From NCBI GenBank assembly GCA_018700525.1, contig JABITN010000104.1, positions 1-37,925 on the forward strand: a stretch of DNA of 37,925 bases, in the 5' to 3' direction. This DNA comes from Opitutales bacterium (lineage in GTDB: Bacteria > Verrucomicrobiota > Verrucomicrobiia > Opitutales > Opitutaceae). This document shows, in pieces, positions 24,167-33,363 of this stretch (the first letter of the stretch is position 1; each line of letters begins with the position of its first letter). Below the pieces are notes generated by a model. The model was not told the origin of the DNA and made no database searches. It worked only from the letters and a program-made list of their open reading frames with translations. Both the position numbers and the translations under genes were made by a program.

Positions 24167-26686
24167 TTATTCATCCGCGATCTTGAGGGGGACGTCCTTC
24201 TCGTCGCTGTCTTCCCCGCCTTTGACGGGGCGCAGCTTTTCGAGCATGTCTGCCATCAAGTCTTTTTTCTTAGGATCCGATTTGTAGAGTTCGAGACGGG
24301 AGCGTTGAATGCGGCTAGGGAATCGGTTGTTCGAATAGTCGGCGTCGGCGATTTCGTGGCGAGCGTCAAGTTCGACGGATTGCATCGCTTGATCGCGGAT
24401 AAGCATTTTTGTAACCTTTTTATGGTTACGCCTCCAAATTTCGGCGGGAATCATGATCGAATCGTGTGATCCGTCTTCGTTGGCGATTCGAAGCGGAATG
24501 GGCATGACCAGGCCGCCTACGTTTTCGAAATCGATGAAGTAGATGTATTGCTCTTCTTCGAGCGCTCGTTCCAGAGCTGCTTTTTCCCAATCCTTGAGAC
24601 CTTTGATGAGGGTGTTGTATTTGTTACGGTCTTTATTCGTGACGGTGAGAGGATCGTTCTCATTGTAAAAGTCGGCAAGTTCTGGTCGGCGGTTTAGTCG
24701 AAGGGATAGACCTTGTTCTCGGTTGTGGATCTGGGGAAGGGGTTCAGGGTTTTCGAGGTCCCGTTTTTCACGCTTGAATTCCACTTCGATATCCGGATCT
24801 AGACTTGAAACTTGATATTCTCTTACGTCGAGTATGCCGAGGTCTACGTGGTCGGTGCTGTAGAACCAGCCCCGCCAGAACCAGTCTAGATCGATGCCGG
24901 ATGCGTCTTCGAGTGTACGAAAAAAGTCGGCTGGAGTGGGGCGTTTGAATTGCCAACGTTGAGAGTATTCTCGGAAGGCGAAGTCGAAGAGTTCTCGGCC
25001 CATTATCGTTTCTCGCAATATGATCAAGGCGCACGCGGGTTTTGCGTAGGCGTTGGCTCCGAATTGAAGAATCGAGTCCGAGTTTGTCATGATGGGCACT
25101 TGGTTCTGGCTGGACATGTATCCAGAAATTGAATCGAGCTTGTTGCCGTTGCTCGTAGCACTTTCGCGAAATTTTTCCTCCCACTCGGTTTCGGCGATGT
25201 ATTGCAGAAAGCTATTGAGACCTTCGTCCATCCATGTCCATTGGCGTTCGTCGGAATTAACGACCATTGGGAAGTAAATGTGTCCAATTTCGTGAATGAT
25301 TACGCCGATGAGTCCGGTTTTGGTTCGACGAGAATAGGTTGAATCCGGTTGGTCTTCGGAATCCTCATCATTTTCGGAAAGTTTGTCTTTGTTTTCGGAG
25401 TCCTCGTCAGAATCCTCGTCGTCTCCACTTTTTTTGTAGGGATCTGGTCGATACCCGTTGAATGTGATCATCGGATATTCCATGCCGCCGCCCTTCCAGG
25501 TGTTGACCGATTGGGAAGTAGGATAGGGATAGTCGAAGGAAAGGCGTGAATACACTTCCATGGTGTGGACGACTGCTTCGGTGGAATAGGTCGCCCAGAT
25601 GGGCATGGCTTCATTGGGATAGAAGGACATTGCGAGCACTTCCTCTTGCTCGGCTCCTTCTTGCCTATGGATCATCGCATCCCAAACAAACTTGCGGGAA
25701 CTCGCCCAGGCAAAGTCACGTACGTTCTTGGCTTTGAAATTCCAGGTCTTCGTTCCTCCGGATTTCTCCTTTTCGTTTTCCAGAGCTTCTTCGGGAGTAA
25801 CCAGGAAAACGGGTTTGTCTGCTTGGCGCGCTTCATCCAGGCGGTCGCGTTGTTCGCGACTGAGAACGTTAGTCGGGTTTTGCAATTCCCCTGTTGCCGA
25901 GACTATATGGTCTTCGGGTACGGTGATCGCGACTTCGTAGTCGCCGAATTCCAGCGTAAACTCACCGCGTCCTAGGAATTGCTTGTGTTGCCAACCTGTG
26001 TAGTCGGTGTAGGCAACAAGACGCGGAAACCATTGGGCGAGAAAGAATATATAGGTGTCGCTTTCCGTGAAATGCTCGAAGCCATTGCGGCTTCCGACAC
26101 GGGTGTTGTTGATGATGTTGAAGGCCCAGTCGATTTTGAATGTGTGGCTATCGCCAGGCTCTAGCGCTTTAGGCATATCGATCCGCATCATCGTATCCAC
26201 AATCGTGTAGCGCAGGTCGTTGCCTTTGGCGTCAGTTACGCTAGTCAATTCATGGCCATGCTTGCGGTCGTCGTAGATTTGATTGCGGGCTAGGGCGCTA
26301 TAGCTGAGTTGATCTTTACTGGACCCGGCGGTTTCGGTAACGCGAGCGGCCGATCCATCGGCGAAACGATTCTGATCTAACTGTAGCCAAATGTAACGAA
26401 GCGTATCGGGCGAGTGATTTGTGTAGGTAACGGTTTCGGACGCGGTGATGCGTTGGAGCGATTCGTCAAGACTCACGTCGATTTTGTAGTCGGCTCTTTG
26501 TTGCCAATATTGGGAGCCAGGAGCTCCGGAAGCTGCCCGAAAAACGTTAGGCGATGGCAGGTCGACGTCGAGCTGACGAAATGCGTCATAGTAGCTGCCT
26601 TTCGTTTGGCGAATGGCGTCGGCGTTAGCTAAATTGGGAAGGAGTGATAGGATGACGGAGAGAATGAGAGACGGGAAAACTTTCAT
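24167..26686 (-). CDS. M1-family zinc metallopeptidase, exported
   Basis: An 839-residue secreted gluzincin aminopeptidase-like enzyme. A signal peptide spans about 1-22. The zinc motif is HEIGH (465-469) with the third ligand E488 in DEGLN, the HExxH-x18-E spacing of M1. The exopeptidase-type motif preceding it is GGGMEYPMITF near 398-408, corresponding to the GxMEN loop of aminopeptidases but with Y-P, as in the secreted bacterial M1 group of Bacteroidota and Verrucomicrobiota. Between these two motifs lies a long acidic insertion (about 415-450) made almost only of D, E, S, N and K. Residues after about 700 are unassigned. It forms an operon with the DUF6702 gene. Role: peptide use or envelope protein turnover. 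Confidence 0.92.
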   Translation of the reverse strand: MKVFPSLILSVILSLLPNLANADAIRQTKGSYYDAFRQLDVDLPSPNVFRAASGAPGSQYWQQRADYKIDVSLDESLQRITASETVTYTNHSPDTLRYIWLQLDQNRFADGSAARVTETAGSSKDQLSYSALARNQIYDDRKHGHELTSVTDAKGNDLRYTIVDTMMRIDMPKALEPGDSHTFKIDWAFNIINNTRVGSRNGFEHFTESDTYIFFLAQWFPRLVAYTDYTGWQHKQFLGRGEFTLEFGDYEVAITVPEDHIVSATGELQNPTNVLSREQRDRLDEARQADKPVFLVTPEEALENEKEKSGGTKTWNFKAKNVRDFAWASSRKFVWDAMIHRQEGAEQEEVLAMSFYPNEAMPIWATYSTEAVVHTMEVYSRLSFDYPYPTSQSVNTWKGGGMEYPMITFNGYRPDPYKKSGDDEDSDEDSENKDKLSENDEDSEDQPDSTYSRRTKTGLIGVIIHEIGHIYFPMVVNSDERQWTWMDEGLNSFLQYIAETEWEEKFRESATSNGNKLDSISGYMSSQNQVPIMTNSDSILQFGANAYAKPACALIILRETIMGRELFDFAFREYSQRWQFKRPTPADFFRTLEDASGIDLDWFWRGWFYSTDHVDLGILDVREYQVSSLDPDIEVEFKREKRDLENPEPLPQIHNREQGLSLRLNRRPELADFYNENDPLTVTNKDRNKYNTLIKGLKDWEKAALERALEEEQYIYFIDFENVGGLVMPIPLRIANEDGSHDSIMIPAEIWRRNHKKVTKMLIRDQAMQSVELDARHEIADADYSNNRFPSRIQRSRLELYKSDPKKKDLMADMLEKLRPVKGGEDSDEKDVPLKIADE

Positions 26687-26847
26687 AGTTTATGACAGGT
26701 TTGACGCGAATCTTGCGGATCGGTATGCAGTAAAGAGTCGGGGTAGATAAAATGAGCGGGAAAGATGCGGGGAGCGCCCCCTGTTTGCAATAGTTAAACG
26801 CCGATTGTCTGCAGGAGGACTGGGTGGAGTTGTGACTTCCTGTCGGG

Positions 26848-27240
26848 TTAAAGCTCCGAAATGTAGCCTTCGCATTGCCTGGCAACATCACCTTGCTTTT
26901 CGTCTCCCTCGTGCATGTAGATGCGGTAGCGGAAGGTGATGGATTCGCCTGCAGGGATTGTCAAGTTGCCTGTGCCTTTGGGTTTTTTCTCGAAATCGTG
27001 TACGCCGAACGTGCTGTTGACCAGTCCCGAGTAGTCGCACCACGCTGCTCGCTTCCCCCAGCTGTCGCCGTCGCGAACGCCAGTGCTCTGGGCTATGTGA
27101 CCAGTGGATTTGCCGATATTGAATTCGTTCGGTTTCAATCGCATGCTTTCGGCTAAGCGCAATGCCATGGAGCCTTCTTTCGTATCGTAAACACGGATAC
27201 ATTTAAAAACGGAGGACCCATAGTGAAGGCCATGGGTCAT
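26848..27240 (-). pseudogene. DUF6807 (PmoA-like) gene, truncated and internally deleted
   Basis: A 130-codon open frame whose residues 19-72 (DTKEGSMALRLAESMRLKP, then GKRAAWCDYSGLVN) match the middle of DUF6807 proteins, secreted or cytoplasmic proteins of unknown function common in sugar-degradation loci of Verrucomicrobia and Planctomycetes. Directly after CDYSGLVN the frame jumps to STFGVHDFEKKPKGTG and IPAGESITFRYRIYMHEGD, the family's C-terminal strand pair. The usual ~30-35 residues between (V-G-[IV]-A-[IL] ... W-H-V-R-x-Y-G-L) are missing. The first half of the family (about 180 residues) is also gone; upstream bases 27241-27535 hold stops in this frame. It is therefore a decayed gene although its last segment is open. 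Confidence 0.72.
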
Positions 27241-27535
27241 TATGTGGACTGTTGCGTCTCTTCAGGGGACAAGGTCTCCCTTGTGCCAGATAAATTCGGT
27301 TTCTTCCATGGTCGTAGCGCCGTCCAGTTTTATTTTATCGATGAAACGAGGTTCGTGCGTTCGCGATCAAAAGTTCTTTAGGAAATTTGCTTTCTTGATC
27401 CATCGCTTGTATCGCATTGCGATAGAAAGATTAAGGCTTAGAGACAACGGGTTTCGGTTTGCCTGGAATCGAACGCAAATAGAGTTGATAGAAAAAACGA
27501 GTTACTATACTTCATTTTCACTGGTATCATTAGCA

Positions 27536-30418
27536 ATGCCCCGAATAACAGCAATATCCGCAGTTTTCCATCTGGTCGCTTCAATCGTTTCGTTTCACTT
27601 ATCCGCGGTCGATTTCGAGACAGAGGTGGCGCCGATCTTGGAGGCGAAGTGTCTTAGTTGCCACAATCCGAATATTCTCAAGGGCGATTTTTCGATGACG
27701 ACTCGCGCTAATATTATGGCTGCGGGCGAAGATATTCTGATCCCCGGGAACGCGGATGATAGCGTGCTGCATTGGATTACGTTGCCATTGGGGCCCGATG
27801 AGCCGGCTGAAATGCCGGAAAAGGGCGAACCGTTGACAGAAGCGGAGGCCGCTAAACTGGGAGCCTGGATTGACGAGGGCGCTCAATGGTCTGAAGCGAT
27901 CGTTCTCAAAGAAGCGTCCAAGGCGGATAAATCGTGGTGGGCGTATCAACCGATCGAAGAATCGGAATTGAGCAGCGTCGATGCGTTTGTCGAAGAAACG
28001 CTTGAAGAGGTCGGATTGGCTTTGAATTCCGAAGCCGATCGGCGCGTTCTGATTCGGCGAGCCACTTACGATCTTATCGGGCTTCCGCCGACTGCGGAAG
28101 AAGTAGAAGCATTTGTCGAGGATACAGATCCGAATGCATACGAAGCCTTAGTCGATCGATTGCTATCGTCGCCGCACTATGGCGAACGCTGGGGACGTCA
28201 TTGGCTCGATGTCGTTCGTTTCGGGGAGAGTGTTGGCTTCGAGCAGAATTGGCTTGTTGAAGATCTCTGGCCGTTTCGGGATTACGTGATTCGTTCGATC
28301 AACGAAGACAAGCCGTTCGATGCGCTCGTGCGGGAGCACTTGGCGGGAGACGTTATTGGGGCGGGCGATCCGAATGTGGAGATCGGTTCTGCTTTTCTGG
28401 TCGCTGGGCCATACGATACGGTGGGTAATCAGGACGCAGCTCAGGCGGCTCAGATTCGAGCGAACACCTTGGATGAAATGATTAACACGTCCAGTGGAGC
28501 CTTTCTAGGCATGACTTTGAGTTGCGCTCGATGCCACGACCACAAATTCGATCCGATTAGTCAGGCCGATTACCATCGTGCCTACGCGACGTTTTCCGGC
28601 GTACGGCATGGATCCGTGCCATGGGCAAAGGCTCAATCGAAGCGGGAGCGATCCGAGGCGCTAAAGCCGTTGAACCGAAAGCGCTCTGATCTTGAGGCGG
28701 GAATTGAAACCTTGGATGCCGAGATATTGAAAAGGGGGCTCGAAAACTTGCCGGAATATCAGGCCATTTGGACGCGTCCTCCCGTGGATAGAAGAGGTGT
28801 CGAAGAAACGTTTGATTCAGTATCTGCGAAATACGTGCGCTTGATATGCGAAGCACAAGATTTGAATCCCCGGAGCAATACTGGGTTTAGAATTGAAGAG
28901 TTCGAAGTGTGGTCCGACGCCGAGACGCCGCAAAATGTGGCCTTGTCCGTCAATGGAGGAATCGCGCGCGGTCCCGCTCGGATTAACGAGGATTTTCCGA
29001 ATGTCTATGGTCCGCAGCATACGATCGACGGGAGGGTGGATCAGCGATTTATCGCGACCTCGGATCATTTAATCATAGAATTGGCGAAAGCGACGCCGAT
29101 CAATCGTGTCCTGTTTTCCAGTGCCCGATTGGAACAGGCTCCGGATTTGTTCAAATTCGCGTTTGTCGCGGATTACCGGATAGAGGTTTCGATTGATGGC
29201 GAGAAATGGCAAGAAGTGGCTCATGGACGCGATCGGAGACCGGTCGCTGTCAAACCGCTTAATCCAGCTCGTAATTCTGAGAACACCAATCCAAGCCATC
29301 TCCATCACAGATTGGCTCGAATTGTGGCGACAGCCGAGGAGAATGCTCGGAAGCAGGTATGGAAGAAAGAATTGGCTCAGTTGAAAAAGGAGATCGGGCG
29401 TGTTCCAGTGCTCCCGACCGCATGGATTGGCAAGCGCAATGAAACTGATGCCGAAGGTCCGTTTCATGTTTTTATCGGTGGAAGCCCTCGACGACCCGGA
29501 GACACCGTGGTTCTTGGGAGCTTGTCAACATTGAGCGAAGCTCTCGAGGGTTACGAATTGGGTGAGGATACTCCAGAAGCTGAGAGACGATTGAAATTTG
29601 CCCAATGGATCACTCATCCGGATAATCCTCTGACGCCACGCGTATTGGCGAATCGATTGTGGCATTATCATTTCGGAATAGGAATTGTGGATACGCCCAA
29701 CGATTTTGGATACATGGGAAGTCTTCCTACGCATCCGGAATTACTCGATTTTCTCGCCGACCAATTGAAGAAGAACGATTGGCGCATTAAGCCGATGCAT
29801 CGGATGATCATGACATCGAAAGCGTATCGACAATCATCCGATTGGAATAGGGCGTCGGCTAAAGTAGATGCGGCTAGTCGTTTCTTGTGGCGTTTCCCCC
29901 CTCGAAGACTGTCGGCCGAAGAAATCCGCGATACGATTCTTCATGTTACAAAAAATCTGGATACAAAAATGGGTGGGCCTGGATTTCGACTCTATCATTA
30001 CATGCGAGATAACGTATCGACTTATGAAGCACTGGACGAACATGGTCCAGAAACGTATCGGCGGGCGGTCTATCATCAGAATGCGCGAGCATCTGTGGTG
30101 GATCTGATGACTGAGTTCGATCAAGCGGATTGCACGCTTTCGACTCCTAAACGCTCTCGAACGACAACTCCATTGCAAGCCCTGACCCTGATGAATCACC
30201 AGTTCACGTTGGACATGGCTGATGGTCTTGCGGAGAACGCTCGTTCGACGGCAGGCGATGATCTAGCTGCCCAAATAGACGCGGTTTATCGTTTGGCTTA
30301 TCAACGATCGCCTGAACGAGCGGAGCGAAGAAAATCGATCGAGCTGGCCGAGCAGCATGGTCTGCGAGCCTTGTGCCGCGCCATTCTCAACTCAAGCGAA
30401 CTTATTTACCTAGATTGA
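27536..30418 (+). CDS. planctomycete cytochrome c / DUF1549 / DUF1553 protein
   Basis: A 960-residue exported protein of the PSCyt1-PSCyt2-PSD1 type. The frame extends upstream, but the ATG at 27536 gives a proper signal peptide (about 1-24) just ahead of the first domain. Order: planctomycete cytochrome c (about 25-110, haem motif CLSCH at 39-43), DUF1549 (about 130-350, with LIGLPPTAEEVEAF and HYGERWGRHWLDVVRFGES), a discoidin/F5-8C-like β-domain (about 440-570), then DUF1553 (about 690-950, with LTPRVLANRLWHYHFG and TPLQALTLMNHQF). The second CARCHDHKFDP motif near 330 could also bind haem. The DUF1501 gene follows with no gap. Function is unproven; these pairs are believed to serve oxidative sugar or polymer degradation at the cell envelope. 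Confidence 0.93.
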   Translation: MPRITAISAVFHLVASIVSFHLSAVDFETEVAPILEAKCLSCHNPNILKGDFSMTTRANIMAAGEDILIPGNADDSVLHWITLPLGPDEPAEMPEKGEPLTEAEAAKLGAWIDEGAQWSEAIVLKEASKADKSWWAYQPIEESELSSVDAFVEETLEEVGLALNSEADRRVLIRRATYDLIGLPPTAEEVEAFVEDTDPNAYEALVDRLLSSPHYGERWGRHWLDVVRFGESVGFEQNWLVEDLWPFRDYVIRSINEDKPFDALVREHLAGDVIGAGDPNVEIGSAFLVAGPYDTVGNQDAAQAAQIRANTLDEMINTSSGAFLGMTLSCARCHDHKFDPISQADYHRAYATFSGVRHGSVPWAKAQSKRERSEALKPLNRKRSDLEAGIETLDAEILKRGLENLPEYQAIWTRPPVDRRGVEETFDSVSAKYVRLICEAQDLNPRSNTGFRIEEFEVWSDAETPQNVALSVNGGIARGPARINEDFPNVYGPQHTIDGRVDQRFIATSDHLIIELAKATPINRVLFSSARLEQAPDLFKFAFVADYRIEVSIDGEKWQEVAHGRDRRPVAVKPLNPARNSENTNPSHLHHRLARIVATAEENARKQVWKKELAQLKKEIGRVPVLPTAWIGKRNETDAEGPFHVFIGGSPRRPGDTVVLGSLSTLSEALEGYELGEDTPEAERRLKFAQWITHPDNPLTPRVLANRLWHYHFGIGIVDTPNDFGYMGSLPTHPELLDFLADQLKKNDWRIKPMHRMIMTSKAYRQSSDWNRASAKVDAASRFLWRFPPRRLSAEEIRDTILHVTKNLDTKMGGPGFRLYHYMRDNVSTYEALDEHGPETYRRAVYHQNARASVVDLMTEFDQADCTLSTPKRSRTTTPLQALTLMNHQFTLDMADGLAENARSTAGDDLAAQIDAVYRLAYQRSPERAERRKSIELAEQHGLRALCRAILNSSELIYLD

Positions 30419-31867
30419 ATGAATGACCCCTTGAACAGCTATTCTCGCCGCCGATTTTTAGGCGATGTCACTACTGGACTTATGGGTGTAGGGCTGAGCC
30501 AGTTGCTGGATCAAGACCTCTTTGCCGCTCAAGCCAAGGCATTAGGTTCTTGGGAGCCTGGTGAGAGTATGACTCATATCAAGCCTAGAGCGAAACGCGT
30601 GCTGCAGATATTTTGCCCTGGGGCGGCATCGCATATGGATCTATGGGAGCATAAGCCGATGCTCGAGAAGTATGATGGCAAGCCACTGCCTGGCGAAGAG
30701 AATTTCATGTCTTTTCAAGGCAAGAACGGTCCATTAATGCGAAGCCCTTGGGATTTTAAACCTGCGGGGCAGAGTGGGAAAATGATATCTTCGATGCTTC
30801 CTCATATGGCTCAGCACGTGGACGACATCGCGTTTTTCCACGGGATGCAGTCCAAAACGAATACGCATGGACCCGGATGCGTATTCGCAAATACAGGACA
30901 TGATACGGAGGGGTTTCCGAGTGCGGGAGCTTGGGTTAGCTATGCCCTGGGCAGTATGGCTGATAACCTGCCGACCTATGTAGCGATTCCGGATATCCGC
31001 GGCGAGCCGCCCAACGGGAAAGCCAATTGGAGCAATGGGTTTTTGCCAGCCAAGCATCAAGCGATTTCCATGGCAGCTCATAAGCCTATCCGCAATTTGG
31101 AGACTCCCAGTTCGATTGGTTCGAAGGAAGAGCAGCGCACTCGTGAAATGACGCGATTTCTCAATGAGCGTCATGCTTCTAGCCGATCGGAGGAGACTGA
31201 GCTACAAGCTCGAATGAGAGCTTACGAGCTAGCGGCGAAGATGCAGCTTTCAGCCCCGGAGGCGAGCGACTTCAAAAGCGAGCCGCAGCATGTTCATTCT
31301 TTGTACGGCACCGATTCGAAAAATTCGTTGAAGGCCTCCTATGCCGAAAATTGTTTACTGGCTCGCCGTCTTCTCGAGCGGGGCGTTCGGTATGTGAATC
31401 TCTATTGCGCTTCGCGGGCGAGTGGGGTGGACGGTTTGTTGAACTGGGATGCACACAAGACGCTTAAGGAAGACTACGACCGCCATCTTCCGGTATTCGA
31501 TCAGCCGACCGCTGCGCTTTTGGCGGACTTGAAGCAGCGTGGCCTGATGAAAGACACGCTGGTAATATGGACAACTGAATTTGGCCGTATGCCTACGCGG
31601 CAGAATGGTACGGTCGGTCGCGATCACAATCCGGACGGGTTTACTCTTTGGATGATGGGCGGCGGCGTAAAGGGTGGAACCAGCTATGGAGCGACGGACG
31701 ATTTCGGGCGACGAGCTGAGGTTAATCCGACGAGTATTTGGGAATTCTATTCAACCGTGCTTCACATTCTCGGGCTCGATTACAATCAGCTGTCCTGGTA
31801 CCATAATGGTTTGGACCGTCGACTGACGGATGTCCATGGGCGGGTGATTAAGGACGTGCTGGCGTAG
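30419..31867 (+). CDS. DUF1501 protein with Tat signal
   Basis: A 482-residue protein of the DUF1501 family (alkaline-phosphatase/sulfatase-fold superfamily). The N-terminus has a twin-arginine signal (SRRRFLGDVTTGLMGVG), so it is exported folded. Family blocks include KRVLQIFCPGAASHMDLWEHKP (about 60-81), the middle GERGVRYVNLY-like segment (here LERGVRYVNLYC) and TLVIWTTEFGRMPTRQ (about 380-395), followed by GRDHNPDGFTLWMMGGG with the conserved His. Several of these Asp/His positions correspond to metal ligands in the superfamily. The ATG begins immediately after the TGA of the DUF1553 gene, so the two are co-translated, as is usual for this pair. Its enzymatic reaction is not established. 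Confidence 0.93.
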   Translation: MNDPLNSYSRRRFLGDVTTGLMGVGLSQLLDQDLFAAQAKALGSWEPGESMTHIKPRAKRVLQIFCPGAASHMDLWEHKPMLEKYDGKPLPGEENFMSFQGKNGPLMRSPWDFKPAGQSGKMISSMLPHMAQHVDDIAFFHGMQSKTNTHGPGCVFANTGHDTEGFPSAGAWVSYALGSMADNLPTYVAIPDIRGEPPNGKANWSNGFLPAKHQAISMAAHKPIRNLETPSSIGSKEEQRTREMTRFLNERHASSRSEETELQARMRAYELAAKMQLSAPEASDFKSEPQHVHSLYGTDSKNSLKASYAENCLLARRLLERGVRYVNLYCASRASGVDGLLNWDAHKTLKEDYDRHLPVFDQPTAALLADLKQRGLMKDTLVIWTTEFGRMPTRQNGTVGRDHNPDGFTLWMMGGGVKGGTSYGATDDFGRRAEVNPTSIWEFYSTVLHILGLDYNQLSWYHNGLDRRLTDVHGRVIKDVLA

Positions 31868-31891
31868 AGCTACCTAACAAGGTAGGGCTAC
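31864..31891. terminator. stem-loop overlapping the DUF1501 stop codon
   Basis: GTAG-AG-CTACCT-AACA-AGGTAG-GG-CTAC folds into a 6-bp stem extended by a 4-bp outer stem across a small internal loop. It includes the TAG stop codon of the DUF1501 gene. There is no T tract, so intrinsic termination is uncertain; it may instead stabilise the mRNA 3' end. Confidence 0.4.
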
Positions 31892-32004
31892 GGCATTCTG
31901 GCGTGCTGCTCAGTCTGAGAGAGTCCCATAAATGAATTTTCCGTGTGAATTGAACTGGCGAGCGGGATCGCTGACTCAGAGAGCGTTGCGTTTGATTCCG
32001 GTTA

Positions 32005-32598
32005 ATGCGACCGGCACCGCTTGTGAGGGTCCCGGGAGTGGATGCGGTTTATCTGAAAAAAGCTCTGGATATAGGAGCTCACGGGGTGCTGATTCCGTCT
32101 GTGAATACCCCGGAAGAAGCCCGGCAAGCAGTATCGTTTTCTCGGTATCCACCTTATGGAGTCAGAGGAGTCTCGGGAATGACGCGCTGTGCGGGGTTTG
32201 GAAAGAAGCTTGATGAGCGATTGGAGTTAGCTCACGAGATTACGTTGCTTATCGCTCAAATTGAAACCAAGTCAGGATTGAAGAACGTGGATTCAATCGC
32301 TGCGGTCGAAGGGATCGACATACTGTTTGTGGGGCCCATGGATTTGTTGGTTAGCCTAGGCATTGCTCGCCAGTTGGAACATCCTGATTTCAAAGCTGCC
32401 GGCGAAAAGATCGTCGATGCGGCAAAAAGGCATGGTAAAGCGGCTAGAGCGTTAGTTATTGATGGCAATAAGTTGGCGGATTACTTTGGCAAAGGGTTCA
32501 CGTTTGTCGGAATCGGGTCGGATGGGAGCATTATCGCAGCGGGGATGAATGCGGTGCTGGAAAATAAGAAAATGCCTTGGGTGAGTAGGCTTTCATAG
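32005..32598 (+). pseudogene. HpcH/HpaI-type aldolase gene lacking its N-terminus
   Basis: The frame encodes 197 residues that match the last three quarters of class II 2-keto-3-deoxy-sugar-acid aldolases (HpcH/HpaI family, which cleave 2-keto-3-deoxy acids to pyruvate and an aldehyde). Recognisable parts: PLVRVPGVDAVYLKKALDIG, then GAHGVLIPSVNTPEEAR, the metal/substrate site AQIETKSGLKN, and FVGPMDLLVSLG. The family's first ~60-70 residues, including the catalytic His of the EH-[AG]-P segment, are missing; in this frame a stop lies just upstream (TGA, 12 bases before the ATG). Another frame (31932 onward) is not homologous. A full-length relative elsewhere could compensate. The remnant is probably inactive. 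Confidence 0.75.
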
Positions 32599-32647
32599 GC
32601 AGATGAGGAGATCGGCCATTGCTTTTGGTAGACGAATTTAAGATACT

Positions 32648-32652
32648 AGGAG
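32648..32652 (+). promoter_or_regulatory. Shine-Dalgarno deciding the start of the DUF1080-like gene
   Basis: AGGAG lies 7 bases before the ATG at 32660 but only 1 base before the ATG at 32654. The spacing favours 32660 as the true start. It is one of few clear ribosome-binding sites in the window. Confidence 0.6.
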
Positions 32653-32659
32653 TATGATA

Positions 32660-33343
32660 ATGAAGCAACTTTTGGGATGGGCGTTGAGCCTGTTGTTTGC
32701 CGTGACTGCGGTTGGGGGCGGTTTCGTGCTATCGAAGCCAGGGAAGCTGCTCATGAAAGAGAATTTTGATGGGGCGGATTTACCTGAGTTATTTACTGTA
32801 GGGGTAGGTGATTGGGCGATTGTCGACCATACGATCCGAGGTCGTCAGCAGGCGGCGGATAAACACACGGCTTTTCGCAAGATCTATTTGGATCACCAAG
32901 ATGTGATTTACCAATTCGATATGAAAATCGAAGGCGAAGCATTTTCGCAGATTTTGATTAATTACGATCTATCGCACATTGCTAAATGCGTTACTCGAGT
33001 AGATTCGATTAGCGTGTTTAAAGTATACGAAGGCGGGAAGCGTAAGCAGATGGCCAAGGAAGGGCGCGATCCAGGAAAGGATCCGATGAATGGCAAATGG
33101 GACGAGAAGACTTTTGCGATGGATACGGGTGCAGTGAATCTCAAAAAGGGCGAATGGTATCGAGTCACGATCGAGATGATCGGAGATCGGCTAGCGATGG
33201 AGGTAGATGGTGTCCGCGTGGAGGGAACGCATATCGGTATCACTGAAAAGAAGACCAACTATGGTTTTCAAGCCGGAGGGATAGAGGGCTATGTTTACTA
33301 CGACAACATTCGTGTCTGGGAAGCGTTGCCTTTGAGGCGATAG
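32660..33343 (+). CDS. secreted DUF1080/LamG-like protein
   Basis: A 227-residue exported protein (signal peptide about 1-21, LGWALSLLFAVTAVGG). The mature part is a jelly-roll β-sandwich of the concanavalin/DUF1080 type: KENFDGADLPELFTVGVGDW at the start, HQDVIYQFDMKIEGEAF in the middle, KKGEWYRVTIEMIGDRLAME, then GFQAGGIEGYVYYDNIRVWE at the end. The W-x-[VI]-x-D-x-x-[IL]-x-[GC] strand and the final Y-[YV]-D-N-[IV]-R-[VI]-W are typical of these domains. The start at 32660 is chosen for the AGGAG spacing. It lies between an aldolase remnant and a sugar ABC ATPase (20 bases downstream), suggesting sugar-polymer handling, but no catalytic residues can be pinned. Confidence 0.8.
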   Translation: MKQLLGWALSLLFAVTAVGGGFVLSKPGKLLMKENFDGADLPELFTVGVGDWAIVDHTIRGRQQAADKHTAFRKIYLDHQDVIYQFDMKIEGEAFSQILINYDLSHIAKCVTRVDSISVFKVYEGGKRKQMAKEGRDPGKDPMNGKWDEKTFAMDTGAVNLKKGEWYRVTIEMIGDRLAMEVDGVRVEGTHIGITEKKTNYGFQAGGIEGYVYYDNIRVWEALPLRR

Positions 33344-33363
33344 GTGAATTGGTTACTTAGATT

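Noticed and set aside
26788-26804. GC-rich short palindrome in the gap upstream of the M1 peptidase
   Set aside because: GGGG...CCCC pairing of only 4-5 bases without a T tract; too weak for a terminator or operator.
27242-27535. N-terminal extension of the DUF1549/DUF1553 protein
   Set aside because: The ATG at 27536 opens a standard signal peptide; the upstream part is unlike any export signal and overlaps the DUF6807 debris.
31932-32213. 93-codon frame overlapping the aldolase remnant
   Set aside because: It is out of frame with the clearly homologous aldolase sequence and resembles nothing known.
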